DNA from: Owenia fusiformis
Lineage: Eukaryota > Annelida > Polychaeta > Sabellida > Oweniidae
Direction: 5' to 3'
Length of the DNA stretch: 64,000 bases
Assembly (NCBI GenBank): GCA_903813345.2
Contig: CAIIXF020000008.1
Span: forward strand, 34,374,867 to 34,438,866
In this document: positions 46,257-58,807 of the stretch, piece after piece
Position numbering within the stretch: the first letter of the stretch is position 1
How the letters are laid out: each line of letters begins with the position of its first letter
Notes under the pieces: generated by a model
The model's database searches: none
Seen by the model: the letters and a program-made list of their open reading frames with translations, nothing else
What the model was told of the DNA's origin: nothing
Translations under genes and position numbers: made by a program

Positions 46257-47511
46257 ATGTCACCACCTAGTTGCTCACAATACTATGAGTTCAAACTTAA
46301 GTCAGATTTGAATTTCTGAGAACTTGTAAAGTCAAATTTGAACTTCTGAAAAGATGTAGATGATTTTGAAAAAAAAATTTGGTCAATTTGAAGCAAGTTG
46401 AAAACAGACCTTTTTGACCTTTTTTGACCTTGAGAAGGTCATTTAAGGTCAAATCTAAAGTCAGATTTGAATTTCTGAGAACATGTAGATGATTTTAAAA
46501 AAAAATTAGTCAATTTGAAGCAAGTTGAAAAAAGACCTTTTTTGACCTTTTTTGAGCTTGAGAAGGTCATTGAAGGTCAAATGTCAAATCTAAAGTCAAA
46601 CCTAAAGTCATATTTGAATTTCTGAGAACATGTAGATGATTTTGAAAAAAAATTTAGTCAATTTGAAGCAAGATGAAAAAATACCTTTTTGACCTTTTTT
46701 GACATTGAGAAGGTCATTGAAGGTCAAATGTCAAATCTAAAGTCAGATTTGAATTTCTGAGAACAAGTAGATGATTTTGAAAAAAAAATTTAGTCAATTT
46801 GAAGCAAGTTGAAAAAAGACCTTTTTGACCTTTTTTGACTTTGAGAAGGTCATTGAAGGTCAGATGTCAAATCTTAAGTCAAATCTAAAGTCAGATTTGA
46901 ATTTCTGAGAACACGTAGATGATTTTGAAAAATTTTTTTAGTCAAGTTGAAGCAAGTTGAAAACAGACCTTTTTGACCTTTTTTGACCTTGAGAAGGTCA
47001 TTGAAGGTCAAATGTCAAATCTCAAGTCAAATCTTAAGTCAGATTTGAATTTCTGAGAACACGTAGATGATTTTGAAAAAAAATTTAGTCAATTTGAAGC
47101 AAGTTGAAATCAGACCTTTTTGACCTTTTTGACCTTGAGAAGGTCATTGAAGGTCAAATGTCAAATCTAAAGTCAGATTTGAAGGTCAAATGTCAAATCT
47201 AAAGTCAGATTTGAATTTCTGAGAACATGTAGATGATTTTGAAAAAAAATTTAGTCAATGTGAAGCAAGTTGAAAAAAGACCTTTTTGACCTTGAGAAGG
47301 TCATTGAAGGTCAAATGTCAAATCTAAAGTCAGATTTGAACTTCTGAGAACATGTAGATGATTTAGAAAAAAATTGAAGTCAGTCTAAACAGTATTTGTT
47401 AAGTTATAGGAAGTTGTAAGAAATTGTTACAGACGCCGGACGCCAACCGCCGGACGCCGTCGCAAAAAAACGGAGACCATAACAATATGTCACCACTTTT
47501 GGTGGTGACAT
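46257..47511. mobile_element. GGTCA-repeat element inside the LINE
   Basis: The ends are ATGTCACCAC and GTGGTGACAT, inverted; the right end also has a short hairpin. Eight or so units of about 110-150 bp carry AGGTCATTGAAGGTCA, TGACCTTTTTTGACCT, TTGAAGCAAGTTGAAA and GTAGATGATTTTGA. It separates LETRH from KYVVKTIQG of the same LINE protein. Shorter relatives are at 2,003-2,475 and inside the MITE at 51,029. Confidence 0.88.
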
Positions 47512-47533
47512 AATAATAACACAGAAATACGTA

Positions 47534-48367
47534 GTGAAAACTATCCAGGGATATGACAAAAGGACTTCATCAGCAATAGTACTAAGTACCCTACTTGTAG
47601 GTCTATGGACAATGGAAGCCCAGATTAACAAAGCCAAATTATCCTTCTTACACAGATTATGTTCGTCAAATCCCAATTCCATCATAAAAACGATTTTACT
47701 GATCAGAATAAGTTCTTGGCTATTAGATATCTATGACACACATTTAGGGTTCATACCAGATATTATTGAAGTGTTGTCAAAGTATGAAGTACTTTATGAA
47801 ATATTCTCAGGCTATCTTCAATCTTTTACATTCCCCTCGAAGGCCAAATGGAAAAGCTATGTGAATGCTCAAATCAATATTAACGAAACTGGAAACTGGC
47901 AACGCTTGCTCTCCAATAATACAAAATTAAACAGATTTGCGCAAATTCAGACTGAACTTAAACCAGCAATACATTGGGTAGCTGGCAGGAAATATCCTCT
48001 TAAAACATGGGCATTTGCAATACTTCTACATTTGGCTTCAAGGGAACTTCCAGATGACGATTTCAATACTCAATGTCTGAGGTGCGGTAGAACCACCAAT
48101 GATACTGTCAAACACATGATAGTAGAATGTCAATTTTTAATTGCATTAAGAAATGAAATGTATGAAAATATTATAAATAGCATCTCTGTGCATCAGTCAT
48201 GTGAACTCCTAAACAGTGAAGATGACATAATCTTAGAATTTCTCCTTGGAGGACGCTCCGATATTTTGCATACAATTGATGATGCCACATCAATAAAATT
48301 GCTTAACATATGTGCAACATACATCAATATGATGATGTACAGTTTCACCAACACTTGTTTAGAATAA
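47534..48367 (+). pseudogene. LINE ORF2 C-terminal part
   Basis: After the insertion the LINE protein resumes with VVKTIQGYDKRTSSAIVLST. It includes EAQINKAKLSFLHRLC and CLRCGRTTNDTVKHMIVEC (C-x2-C-x9-H-x4-C), the zinc knuckle shared with the LINE at 27.85 kb, and ends at 48,365. The region itself has no stop; it is non-functional because the upstream half is broken. Confidence 0.88.
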
Positions 48368-48560
48368 TACTGCACTGGTAGTACAGATCATCTACCTATA
48401 TTTTTAAAAGAAAGTCACACATCTGTACATACTATTATACTATAAATAGTTTTCTTATTATAATTTTATTCTGATATAATGTAAATTACTGTTTATTAAT
48501 TTGTTGTAAAACTTCATAATGAAGGAAATAAATCAATACAATACAATGCAATACAATACA

Positions 48561-50327
48561 TAAACAATTATGAACTCTCACTTATGAAATAAACTACAGA
48601 ATAAATGATGATGACATTATAATTATTTTAATTATTAACATTTCAAACTCAAACTCAAGAAGAACATAAGTTTGCATTATATATTCAATCAAAGGACCTG
48701 TTTATTGAAATTAGGAGTATTTGATGACACTTTTTATGGTGTGATTTCAAAGTACTTGTCGAACTTGACAATCAGGAATACAGTGATTGATTTGTAATTT
48801 TGAAGTTCATTTTGAATCAGTTTGCATTACACATCCAACCAAAGGAGGTATTTATTGAAATTGGGAGCATTTGGTGACACTTTTTTATAGTGTGATTTCA
48901 AATTACTTGTACAACTGGACAATCAGGAACACAGTGATTGATTGTAATTTTGAAACGGAGCATATGTCAAAATAAATTTCTGACCATTTGTGTACTTACA
49001 TAAAATATGTTTTTCAATAAAAACTATATTCAAGGGTCATAAAATGATCATAATTAACATCAAGTGATATCATTAAATCAAAATCAAAATTCTATGTTGG
49101 TTTTTATATGAGTAATGAGAATGAGACATCACATTATGTGACATCAATGCATATCATTCTTATTAATAGTACTATATTCTTATTCCAAAATATAACATTA
49201 TTTTAGGCATGGAGTTCCCAATAGAAAATTGGGATATTAGTCTTGGGTATTCCATGTAGGAATGTCTCTATTATGTACCAAAGAAGATTTTTTGGCTGAT
49301 TTTCCAATGTTAATTTGGCTCTAAATTTTGCTCAATTATACAGAACTGTGTAAAAATCATGATATTGTAATTGTTTAATTAGCATAATGTATAGGCCTAG
49401 TGTAAGATTGTTTTAATTGTCAAACTATTCTTCAGTATTGGAGGCTAAATGAATAAATAAATTACTGTATGTAATGTAACTGTCTAAAATAAAAGATGCA
49501 AATAAATTATACATTCATGTACATACATACATATAACTATATATAGAATGTTCGTTGTTTATAAATATAATATGTGAAAATTAATAAACAATTTTAGTTA
49601 TATGGTTAGCAATGGTCTCCTAAGCATTAAAAAGACTGGGTATTGCACTCTATTAAAATCTGAAAATGACATGCCATCCTGTTGAATTTTGAAAACATGC
49701 CATCCTGTGGTACATGTTGGCACCTTGTCACACAAGTAAAAATATTGAGTTAGTTTGACCAAAATTGTACAATCAGGATTTAGCAACCCATTGAGAGGAT
49801 CACTGGTTTCTTCATTATCTGTATTGTCACACAAGTAAAAAATATTGAGTTAGTTTGACCAAAATTGTACAATCAGGATTTAGCAACCTGTTGAGAGGAT
49901 CACTGGCTTCTACAATCACATTTGTCTGTAAACATGTTAAAAATCTGTCACTGATGTAAAATATATTAAAGATGCAGTGTCATAATCAAAAATGAACTTT
50001 GTTTGTTTCGTATCTTTTATGCTAGAACACAGGGTGTTCAATAAGTAATGACACTAGGTCCCAAATTCTGTCAAAGTTTAAGCAACCTTGTTGTAGATTT
50101 TCTTAAATGTTAATGTGAGTGAATTGGAATGTTTCAAAGGCCATGATCTACAGACAATGAAACAATGGTTGTTATAGCAACTCAGTAACATGTGCATTTG
50201 ACTGTAGACTTAAATTTGCTTAATTTAGTGTTGCATTGTAGTATTTTGGGCAAGGTGCAACATTTATTGAACACACTGTATATGGATTTGATGCAGATGA
50301 TATAAATGCTGTGGTAGATCTTACTTG
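48561..50327. other. Non-coding stretch with two local tandem duplications
   Basis: About 48,668-48,955 holds two 150-bp copies (core GGTGACAC..TTTTATAGTGTGATTTCAAA). About 49,720-49,910 holds two 97-bp copies (AATATTGAGTTAGTTTGACC). The minus frame there reads SDPLNRLLNPDCTILVKL in both copies with an acceptor-like CATGTTTACAG at about 49,934, but the phase does not join the exon candidate at 50,328, so I do not call an exon. Confidence 0.6.
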
Positions 50328-50475
50328 TTTTAAATAATTTAATTGCTGTTTTCCTTTCCTCATTGTCCTCAGGCTTCAATGCAGGTGCAACCACTATGCT
50401 GATGTCATCACTCACTGTGACATCATCAACCTCCATTGGAGTGGCTCCATCTTTTGTTGAAGTTGGTGCATCACC
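50328..50475 (-). CDS. Candidate internal exon, unknown gene
   Basis: On the minus strand an acceptor (TTTTGCTTTAAG) precedes DAPTSTKDGATPMEVDDVTV, then APALKPEDNEERKTAIKLF, ending at a donor AACAA|GTAAGA. Acidic, linker-like composition; PMEVDD stretches occur in many proteasome and nuclear proteins, so the family cannot be named. It lies between the LINE and the UGT fragment, with no confirmed partner exons. Confidence 0.4.
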
Positions 50476-51028
50476 TTAAAGCAAAAATAGCAAAATTATA
50501 CATCCAGAGAATTAGGAAACTAGAAAACGGCAACTTCATGGAGTTAAATCCCAATTAGCACACAATGTAACACATTACTCATTAATTTAAAAAAGGCCTT
50601 ACTAAATATTCAGTATAATGAATCCATCTCCATCATGAGAATTCATGGACTTCTATATCTAAGCTTCTTTCTGGAAGACCATGAGATAGTTAAGAGCTTA
50701 CTTTCGATCTGGTCCCATACAGTTTTCTTGAAAATGTTGATGACAAATCAAATCAATTACAGAAATAACTGACCAATGAGATTGTTTTAAACTTTGAAAT
50801 CCTGATGGATATCTTCATCTAAGCCTAACTGGAGTCATAAAAATAAGTGAATTGATACAACTTGAGATAAAGTTTACAACTAATGACAGTGGCAATACGA
50901 TATCATGTAACACCATGTAATGTTTAACATTAAGGGCAATAAATACATGATAACCATCACACTTAGAATTGATGTACCGCTCCAATCTGAGGATACTAGA
51001 TTGCAAATGGTAACCAACTAATGTCTAG

Positions 51029-51243
51029 GTCACATTTGCTCCGATTCATGAGCCGGCGCCCGGCAGATTGAGTATTTTGTTCAAAATTGAAGGGCAAATC
51101 TCAAATTTGAGATCAGATGTGAACTCCTGAGAACTTGTATATGATTTAAAAAAAGTTTGGTCAATTTGAAGCAAGTTGAAATCAGTTTTGAACAAAATAC
51201 CGCAATCGGCCGGGCGCTGGCGGATGAATCTGAGCAAATGTGA
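51029..51243. mobile_element. 215-bp MITE, 60-bp TIRs, in the UGT fragment
   Basis: Starts GTCACATTTGCTC and ends GAGCAAATGTGAC; the arms share ATTTTGTTCAAAA and run about 60 bp. The loop carries TCAATTTGAAGCAAGTTGAA, also found in the GGTCA elements. It replaces the membrane-anchor end of the UGT reading frame. The target duplication is not clear. Confidence 0.85.
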
Positions 51244-51690
51244 CCAACAAATAATATTGGAAAAAGTTGAGCTCCCGTGTAGGAATTGACCTCAAGTGAT
51301 CCGCACCGTTGTGCTTCATGACGTATTCAGCCCAGTATTTGATAGTTTGTGAAGCACTCATTGGTTGATCTCTGGCCAATGCCTGGGCTTTTAGAACATT
51401 CTGTTTATACACTGGACTCTCAGGAAGGTCATCTAAAGCATCTGAAAGTAGTTCCATATTCACTTCATCAAAGATGACAAGTCGCCCCATTTTGTGACGA
51501 TGGGTGAGGATCCCGCAATGCTGACATTTGTCATAAAACAAAGGGATGCCAATGACAGGGACTCCATTATACACTGTTTCTGCAGATCCAGATGCTCCAC
51601 AATAAGTCATAAACACTCGTAGGTTACCTTGACTTAGACAGGCACTAACGCAGGGAAGAGTTGCTTCAAGGCCAAAGGCTAACAATTCTG
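51238..51690 (-). pseudogene. UDP-glucuronosyltransferase C-terminal fragment
   Basis: Matches the UDP-sugar binding half of family 1 glycosyltransferases: RVFMTYCGASGSAETVYNGV (signature usually FITHxGxxxxxE), then VIGIPLFYDKCQHC and a C-terminal AEYVMKHNGADHLR. Active UGTs transfer glucuronate or another sugar and end with a transmembrane anchor and a dilysine tail; here the frame runs into the MITE and ends about 15 residues later, so the anchor is lost. Tyr replaces the usual His in the signature. N-terminal exons were not found. Probably a relic or 3'-truncated gene. Confidence 0.75.
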
Positions 51691-52755
51691 ATTTGGCAGG
51701 TCAACATTAAGCCTGTCCATGAACACAAGTAACTATAGTAACCAAACTCAAACAAGCAATATCAAAATTGTGTTTTTTTATTTTAAAAACTTTCCGCAGA
51801 TATAGATCTGTGTACAATTCTTTATAATTACATGTAAACACAAACAACTTCCCTTCATTTTAGTAAATTATAAGACTACCCCAGTATGTATACTTTTTTT
51901 ACATAACATAAAAAGCAGTACATAATACTATGAAATAAATGTACATTGTGTACATAATGTACATGTATATAGTAATATATATATAATGCATATATACTAA
52001 TGTATAATGCTACACACCATATTTTAAATTAATAAGATCAAAATCATATAATAATATTTAATCGAGCACTTGGATTTGATTATTTTAATTTACATTTATT
52101 TTATTTTTTTGGGACGGTGATACTTTAGTTTTCTGTTAATGTCAAATAATGTCACTGACCATAGTTAATTCAATAATAACTGTGAAGATTAAACACTGAA
52201 AATATTGAGAGGTAATCCAATACCAAAGGTCACTGAAAATATTAAGATGAATATCATAGTTAACACAATTCATCTACTTCAGAAAAGGCTTTTAAACAGA
52301 TACATGTACCTTGTCTTGTCTCTGTAACAATTTATTTCAAGAATTGTCGACAGTTAAAATACAGGAGACAAGCTGAAGTATGTTACATTTGTGATGAAGC
52401 ACTCTTTTTCATTGTTCATATTTTTTCCCATATAATGGTATTTTCAACAGCAAAAAAACATTGGTGTCTCATATGCCTAATAAACTTTAAGTCCTATTCT
52501 ACACTATTTCACTCTGAAACTCAAATTATTGTATCTTTTTTGTAGCTGACTGCATGGTTGTCCTATAATCATTGCTGATTCAATATTTTTCCAAAAGCCT
52601 TTAAATTGCAATTTATAACACTACAATCATCCCAATGAACCGTGAACAGTACAGGTGTATTTTGGTTTCCTCGAAGAATTTGTCAATATCCTAATATCTA
52701 ACATGATAAGGAGGGTGTAGCATTATGAAAACGTGAGATTAAAACATTGTTCCTT

Positions 52756-52874
52756 TCAAGATCTTAAACAGTATAGCCCTGAGGAGATGCTACCCCATAA
52801 TCCTCTGTTCCATGTCACATGATATTCAACTGGTAGTGTTGCATGCTGGTACCATTTTTCTGCCATCCCTGCTC
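52756..52874 (-). CDS. Candidate small terminal exon, copy 2
   Basis: Orthologous to 6981-7090, with the acceptor changed from TTTCAG to TTTTAG and the last residues changed (GLYCLRS instead of GLYK). The shared frame GMAEKWYQHATLPVEHHV is kept. Product unknown; see the copy 1 entry. Confidence 0.22.
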
Positions 52875-53057
52875 CTAAAATGTACAATACATCACATTTA
52901 AAAATTTTTAAAGGTATTTCAACAGGCAGTTTCCATAAACTGAAGACCCCATGATACTGTGTTCTACTTTCACAATTTCAAATCAGAGTATCATAGGGGC
53001 TTACACACAGAATAATGACATATGTCTATAATGTCATATGCAATGATCTCTCCTAAT

Positions 53058-53297
53058 GAACTCGCAATCTGATTGGCTGTCGCAACACTGCGACAGAAAT
53101 CATGTATAAGTCATTGTGCATAATTAGATCACGTGATTCAGTTTAACCGGGCGCTTCCAAATTGGCTGTCGCAACAATGCGACAGAAATAATGTATAAGT
53201 CATTGTGCATAATTAGATCATGTGATTCAGTTTAACCAGGCGGTTCCAAATTGGTTATAGAAGGAGGTACGGCTTCTGGATACCTGCTTAGGTGGAT
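53058..53297. mobile_element. Dispersed repeat insertion, copy 2 only
   Basis: Missing from the aligned position in copy 1 (about 7,257). It includes two direct copies of about 90 bp (ATTGGCTGTCGCAACA.TGCGACAGAAAT). A homologous, inverted stretch is at about 2,503-2,650. The sequence GATCACGTGATTC contains a CACGTG E-box. Ends not resolved. Confidence 0.65.
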
Positions 53298-55252
53298 GCT
53301 CAAAAATACACTTTGCCAAGATTAAATACATGAACTAGACACACATAACACTCTAAATGGGCAAAAATGCTACAAAAGTTCAAAGTGAAATGAATTCAAT
53401 CAAATGTTAAGAACTAATTCAACTGTGACTACATCAATAGTGCCAGGACTTAATAAAAAGTACCTGAACTAAGGTCTAAACCTTTCATGTTGAATTTTAC
53501 CCCAAAGTATGCATCATTATAAGTATATAGCACATACTAAATTATAAGACCCTTAGGAAAAATTGCATGTTTTGACATGCATGGAGAAAAAGGGTACATG
53601 TCCTCGCTTAGTTCTACACATTTTTACTTCAGTTCTCCAATGTGTGGCATGGCAAAATGAGGTAAAAACAGGAGATGGCAGTCTTGTTTTTACACACTTT
53701 TACCCCAGGGAAAAATGTGATTGATAATATCAATATTTTTTATCTGTAGCAAGCATGGTCAAGTGAGATTGTCACGCTTTGCTTAAAGTTTATGGGAACA
53801 TATATCAATATATTAACTTATGATCAAAAGCAAGAGTATAATTACAATAGGGAAAGATGATGAAGGGTCACATTTGTTTGCTTTGTGTTAATAACATTTC
53901 AATTATGATCAAGGTTGAGTAGCTTTTAAAATAGAAACAAATATCTGTTCCTAATAAAGTTGTTGCCTATTTGTTTTATTTATGTATTTATTTATTTTTC
54001 CTTAAATGTATGAAAGGATCCCACAATCACACGGACATATGGTTAAATCATATAATCTATGAAATTGTAAGCTCTATTCAGATATGTATCTGATCGTAAC
54101 ACTATACATCTGAAACCCTACTTTGCATGTACACTCCCCTTAAAAAATTTGGCAACCTTATCTCCAACATCGGACTACATGTTAACACCTCTCAGGGTTG
54201 CTGATCTTTTGTTTTTGGAGGGGAGTGTATTCATCAATATGCTGACACAAAAATTAATTTTTGCAAAAGGACATATTTAAAAAAAGAGAAATATAAATAA
54301 TGATCAGTGCAAGAGTAATTTTGATGAATGTTTATCTCCTGTCAGTTGTAACAATAGGAAAATATCAATCATGGTTGCCATTGAGAAAAATGTCATAATG
54401 CTCATGTTTTGAAATGTAAAACAGAGTGGAAAAGAGTGGAATCAGCAAGGAATTGAGTAAATAGCCAAGTAGTGTACACTCTAAATTGTAGAGAAATGAC
54501 AGAAAATTAAGAAGTTCATTGAAATATTATGGAGAAATGGAGTGGAATAGGCATGATCAATGAGAAATTTTAGCAGACGTCTGTGAAACATGGGTGTAAC
54601 CAGGTTTCTATGGTAACTCTGTATACACCTGCCTGCTCTGAAAATTCACTTTGAATATGCATTTTTAACATTTTCTCAATAAACTTTGAATGAAATGTCT
54701 GAAATTTATACATTTTCATACAATATACAGTCCTTGCTTATTGGTTGTGAATTTTGTTCCTCCTTATATCTCTCTATTTCATGCGATATCATAATTAAAA
54801 TCATAAAGGTGCTGATTTTTCAAACTGGAATTGCTCTGAATCAACCCTGCTTATTGTGGTTTTCACTATACATTAATCATTCTAGATATAAAGTTCACCA
54901 CGGTAATTTGAAATCATCAGCATCTAAATCACTTAATAATCAAATGCTTCATCTAATTTTGTATAAATCATGCAAGTCAAAAAATAATTTTAGAAAGGGG
55001 ATCTTAGGTCGGCAAATCCAACAGCATAAACCCAAGAGGGATTTGAAACATTGATTTCAAAATTACTGGAATTGTCAATTTGAAAACATCAGCTGGAAAT
55101 CCCTCAAGACATTGTCAAAAGAGGAGGGAAGTCAACCACTGTTATCCTTTTTTCATATTATGACAAAATGTTGAAGCTCTGAAAATTGTGGCATTGAAAT
55201 GATATGAGGGGCATTATTCATGTGTGCATGTCACACTGTACCATATTTGGAT

Positions 55253-56647
55253 ATACACAGGGAAATATGCCGATATAAAATTAGTGCAAAATTAGTACTA
55301 AATTAGTACTCTGGCAAAAGCGCGCTCACAACACTCATGCCACGAGTGCTAATTAAGTACTAATTTTGTATTAATTGAGTACTTGGCATATGTATGAGTG
55401 CTCATTGAGTAATGAAAAATCAATAAAATTAGCACTATTTTATCACTCATCATATGAGTACTCATTTAGTACTGAAAATGCAATAAATCAATACTCATTT
55501 AGTACAAAATGCTACAAGTACTATACTGTATATAATGTGATTTCATGTACGGTTATCTGATGATTTAAAATGAAACTAGTAATAACTGAATTTCTTCTTC
55601 GTTTTCTTTATTTTCTTTAATAATTTCACTTCATATATATATTTATCCCATACTTGGACGTGTTACAGGTACATAAAGCTGGTTTGTAAAAACTTATATT
55701 TTCATCAGCGGGCAGATATAGCTATACGTCCCGCTCCGAGCGGGCAGATATAGTATATCTGCCCGCTACGTCATAATCGCCGCTCACATATTTGTTCATA
55801 ATTTGTAATGTTCGCGTAATGACTGTACACGACAATGGAGAAAACACAGACAATCGGGATCTGTTTGATGGTTTAAAAAAGGTAAGGAGCATCCATTTAA
55901 TCAATCAAAAATTCGAGAAAATAAATGTGGGAATATTTGAGGGAACAGGAAAACCAGCCCACGGCCAAAAAAACAAAACTGGACATGAATATTCTAAAAT
56001 ATTTCCACGACTGAACAATGTGAACCAGATGACCAAGATTGGTATGGGATAAACATATTATCCTATAGTCGGTTCAGGATATTGGGATTATCCCTTGGCC
56101 AATATAATATATTTTCCCTTGGGACCTGCGGCCCTCGGGCAAATATATTATATTGGCCTCGGGATAATCCCAATATCCTGAACCTCATATAGGATAATCT
56201 CTATTTATTCCATAGTTAGCATGATATTCATAGGATAACATGTGAAAATAAAAACGGTATTTTTGTAATCAGTGGTAAAATATGATATTTTTGACAAATT
56301 TTCACTTGACCATAACATACGTTTTTTTAGCCATGACATACGACATCGTATGCGATGGTTTATGGATTTTTGCTACTTCAGACTCAAAACGAGGCCAAGT
56401 GTCAACATCGCCGGATCATTTGGAAATTTGAATTAAATAACTTAATTTCCGACGATTCTGATGATGACTTTAACAATGGAATAAAAAGAACATCCTATGA
56501 TTTACTCGTCATATGATTTTAATCCACTCATGGATATTGATATCTGCACTCTCTCGCTACGCTCGCTCGTGCAGATATCATATCCATTCGTGGATAAAAA
56601 TCATATCACTCATAAATCATAAGATATCCTCTATATCTCCCTGTATA
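55253..56647. mobile_element. TIR element ATACACAGGG, copy 2, with nested insertion
   Basis: Orthologue of 11605-12011: left end ATACACAGGGAAATAT, right end ATATCTCCCTGTATAT. It is split by a palindromic insertion of about 990 bp at 55,643-56,630. Confidence 0.8.
55643..56630. mobile_element. Palindrome-rich insertion, copy 2 only
   Basis: Contains three hairpins: GCGGGCAGATATAG / CTATATCTGCCCGC style repeats at 55,715-55,765; a long AT stem (CCAATATAATATATTT, 56,099-56,150) around a GC-rich loop; and GATATCATATCC / GGATATTGATATC near 56,530-56,605. The frame at 55,792-56,052 (86 codons, VHDNGENTDNRDLFDGLKK) is unrecognised. Architecture parallels the foldback element at 3.9-4.8 kb. Confidence 0.75.
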
Positions 56648-57162
56648 TTTTTGTGACAGTCCTGCCAATTAGTACACCTGCACTGTGGACCTTAAATAAT
56701 CCAATCACTTTCAATGTCTTATATTCAGATCAGATTTTAGAAACTTTAACAATTATTTTTTACAACTTATCTGTTCATATTTCCTTCAACAATGATTATT
56801 AATGTACTTTTGTAAATTGGAGAATCAAATAAAAAATATGGAAAAACATTATTTTGAGTATGACACTTCATGTCAGAAAATTTAAGCTTATTACGCCCAT
56901 TAATGACAATAACATGATAACTCAGATGGCTTGTAGATTTGCATGGCGTGATATCCAAACAATAAGCCCCGAAGGACTTCTGGGCGGACAAGATAATAGC
57001 CACTAATGATTATAACGACAACATACAAATTACAACAGTATAATAAATACTGTACCTAATCATGAATCACACCCAGGTCAATATTTTCAAAACTGATTTT
57101 CTCTCAATAATACCTCCAAAACCTCAGAACATGTATAGGCAGTCAACTAAATATATTCTCTC

Positions 57163-57793
57163 TCTTAATTTCAAGAAATGAACTTTTGTGCATAAAAGTG
57201 CATCTAGTTGAGCTAGGCATCCAAAACTTCTTGTGGAGTTGCTCTGTGAAGCCTAGTTTTGATGTACTAAAGTACAGTTCAGATATCATGTAGAGACAAA
57301 AATTATCCAACATTATTTGGGTGTTAAAGCTAAGGAGGAGAGAAGATATATCTATTTGACACCCTGTACGTTAGAAAGAGTACTTTCATATTTTCTTATA
57401 TAAGCTGTTTTAGGCCTTCTAATATTGCAGCTTTGATAAGATTAATTTTACAATATGAACATGGGTGGAGTATGGTAGGAGTAGGTGAGGCAACTACAGG
57501 GAGGCAACTACAGGTGAGGTAACTACAGGCGAGGCAATTGCAGGGGAGGCAACTACAGGCGAAGCAACTACAGGAGAGGCAACTACAGGCGAGGCAATTA
57601 CAGGGGAGGCAACTACAGGCGAAGCAACTACAGGAGAGGCAACTACAGGCGAGGTAACTACAGGCAAGGCAACTACAGGTGAGGTAACTGCCTTTCCAAA
57701 AATACATTTCCTCAGATGTATTTTTCAAATAAAACTACTTGTAGATAAATGAAATCCAATGCAGAAATAAACCTTATCGATCCTTATCAAAAT
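57163..57793. repeat. Insertion with 15/30-bp minisatellite, copy 2 only
   Basis: Absent from copy 1 at about 12,475. The core (57,480-57,690) repeats GGCAACTACAGG(C/G)GA every 15 bp with an approximate 60-bp higher-order period. The minus-strand reading frame (CSCLACSYL repeats, 57,396-57,728) comes from the repeat and is not a gene. Confidence 0.85.
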
Positions 57794-58807
57794 TTCTCAG
57801 CTAATTTTTTTTATCCTCACACTCTTGATGAAACGAAAGCCAGAATTATACATGTAAAATATAAGAGTGTCTTGCATATATTTTTTATATCCAAAACTCG
57901 ATTGACCAATTTCTTTTAATTGATTAAATTAACAGGCAATTTTTCTGATGGTAACTGATCGACTGTTAACATCCTTTGGTTAGGATCTGAATTATTCTTC
58001 AATGTATTACTCAAAGCACTTGTTTTTGAATTCATGAAAAGTGTCTGCTTCTTGTAATTTAAATTCATACTTCAAAAGAATGTCAATTCTTGGGAATTAT
58101 CCAAATTCCACTTGTGATACCATGACAACCATGTCATGTTTCATGTGGTAACCATGGCATTTTTATTGAAGAGGAAAATGATAAATAACTATGTGATATT
58201 ATTACAATGTATTTTCAATTTCAGCCATGATGGTTTCAAAATTTCTGTAAATAATTTGCACTAGAATGTTACATCAGAACATGAACTTGAATGTTCATGA
58301 TCAGTGATGCCATCTTTCCTATGATGTTACTAATAATTTAACGAGAGATTTTTTATGTTATGGATTTTCACTTAAACCAAACATAAACTGAGCTCCATAA
58401 ATTTAGTAGACATTTAATGTTGAAAATCTCCCTCCGAAATTTGAAATTTTTAAAAACCCAAATTTTTATGAGTATCAATCTAAATGTGATGGAAATTATG
58501 TTAGCAATAATAATCAATCAGTAAATTTTCTCTTAATTTGTCATCGCAAAAGTTGACATCATGTATTTTTCTTGTTTAAAATTGATGAAAAGGCTGGTGA
58601 AATAGTTGCTGGGAATGGATTGGAGTGGCAGATGTCATGCAGGAACAACATTTATCTCAGGTAAAAAGTACCACTGCCCTCCTTTTAGACTATAAGACTA
58701 CTGTATCCTTTTGAATTTCCAAAAGTTTAGAGCATCCACGGCTAAAAAGAAAATGTTGACATTTTACCTAATTGTTGCTACTCACCTATAAGACTACCTT
58801 TCTGGGA

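Larger units (their letters stand above)
42850..48560 (+). mobile_element. LINE (CR1-like) with RT core deleted and an inserted element
   Basis: Carries ORF1, a frameshifted endonuclease, and the RT thumb/C-terminal region with its zinc knuckle, but the RT palm is missing between 46,040 and 46,075. A 1.25-kb GGTCA-repeat element interrupts it at 46,257-47,511. The 3' end is a repeat tail (AATACAATACAATGC) at about 48,525-48,560. The 5' boundary is approximate. It is a mutated, non-autonomous copy directly downstream of the NTase-TPR gene. Confidence 0.9.

Noticed and set aside
49598-49925. Exon joined to 50,328-50,475 (SDPLNRLLNPDCTILVKL)
   Set aside because: The splice phase does not match: joining the candidate acceptor to the upstream exon gives an early stop.
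57396-57728. Cysteine-rich secreted-looking ORF (CSCLACSYL repeats)
   Set aside because: Frame of a 15-bp minisatellite found in only one copy of the duplication; a repeat artefact.
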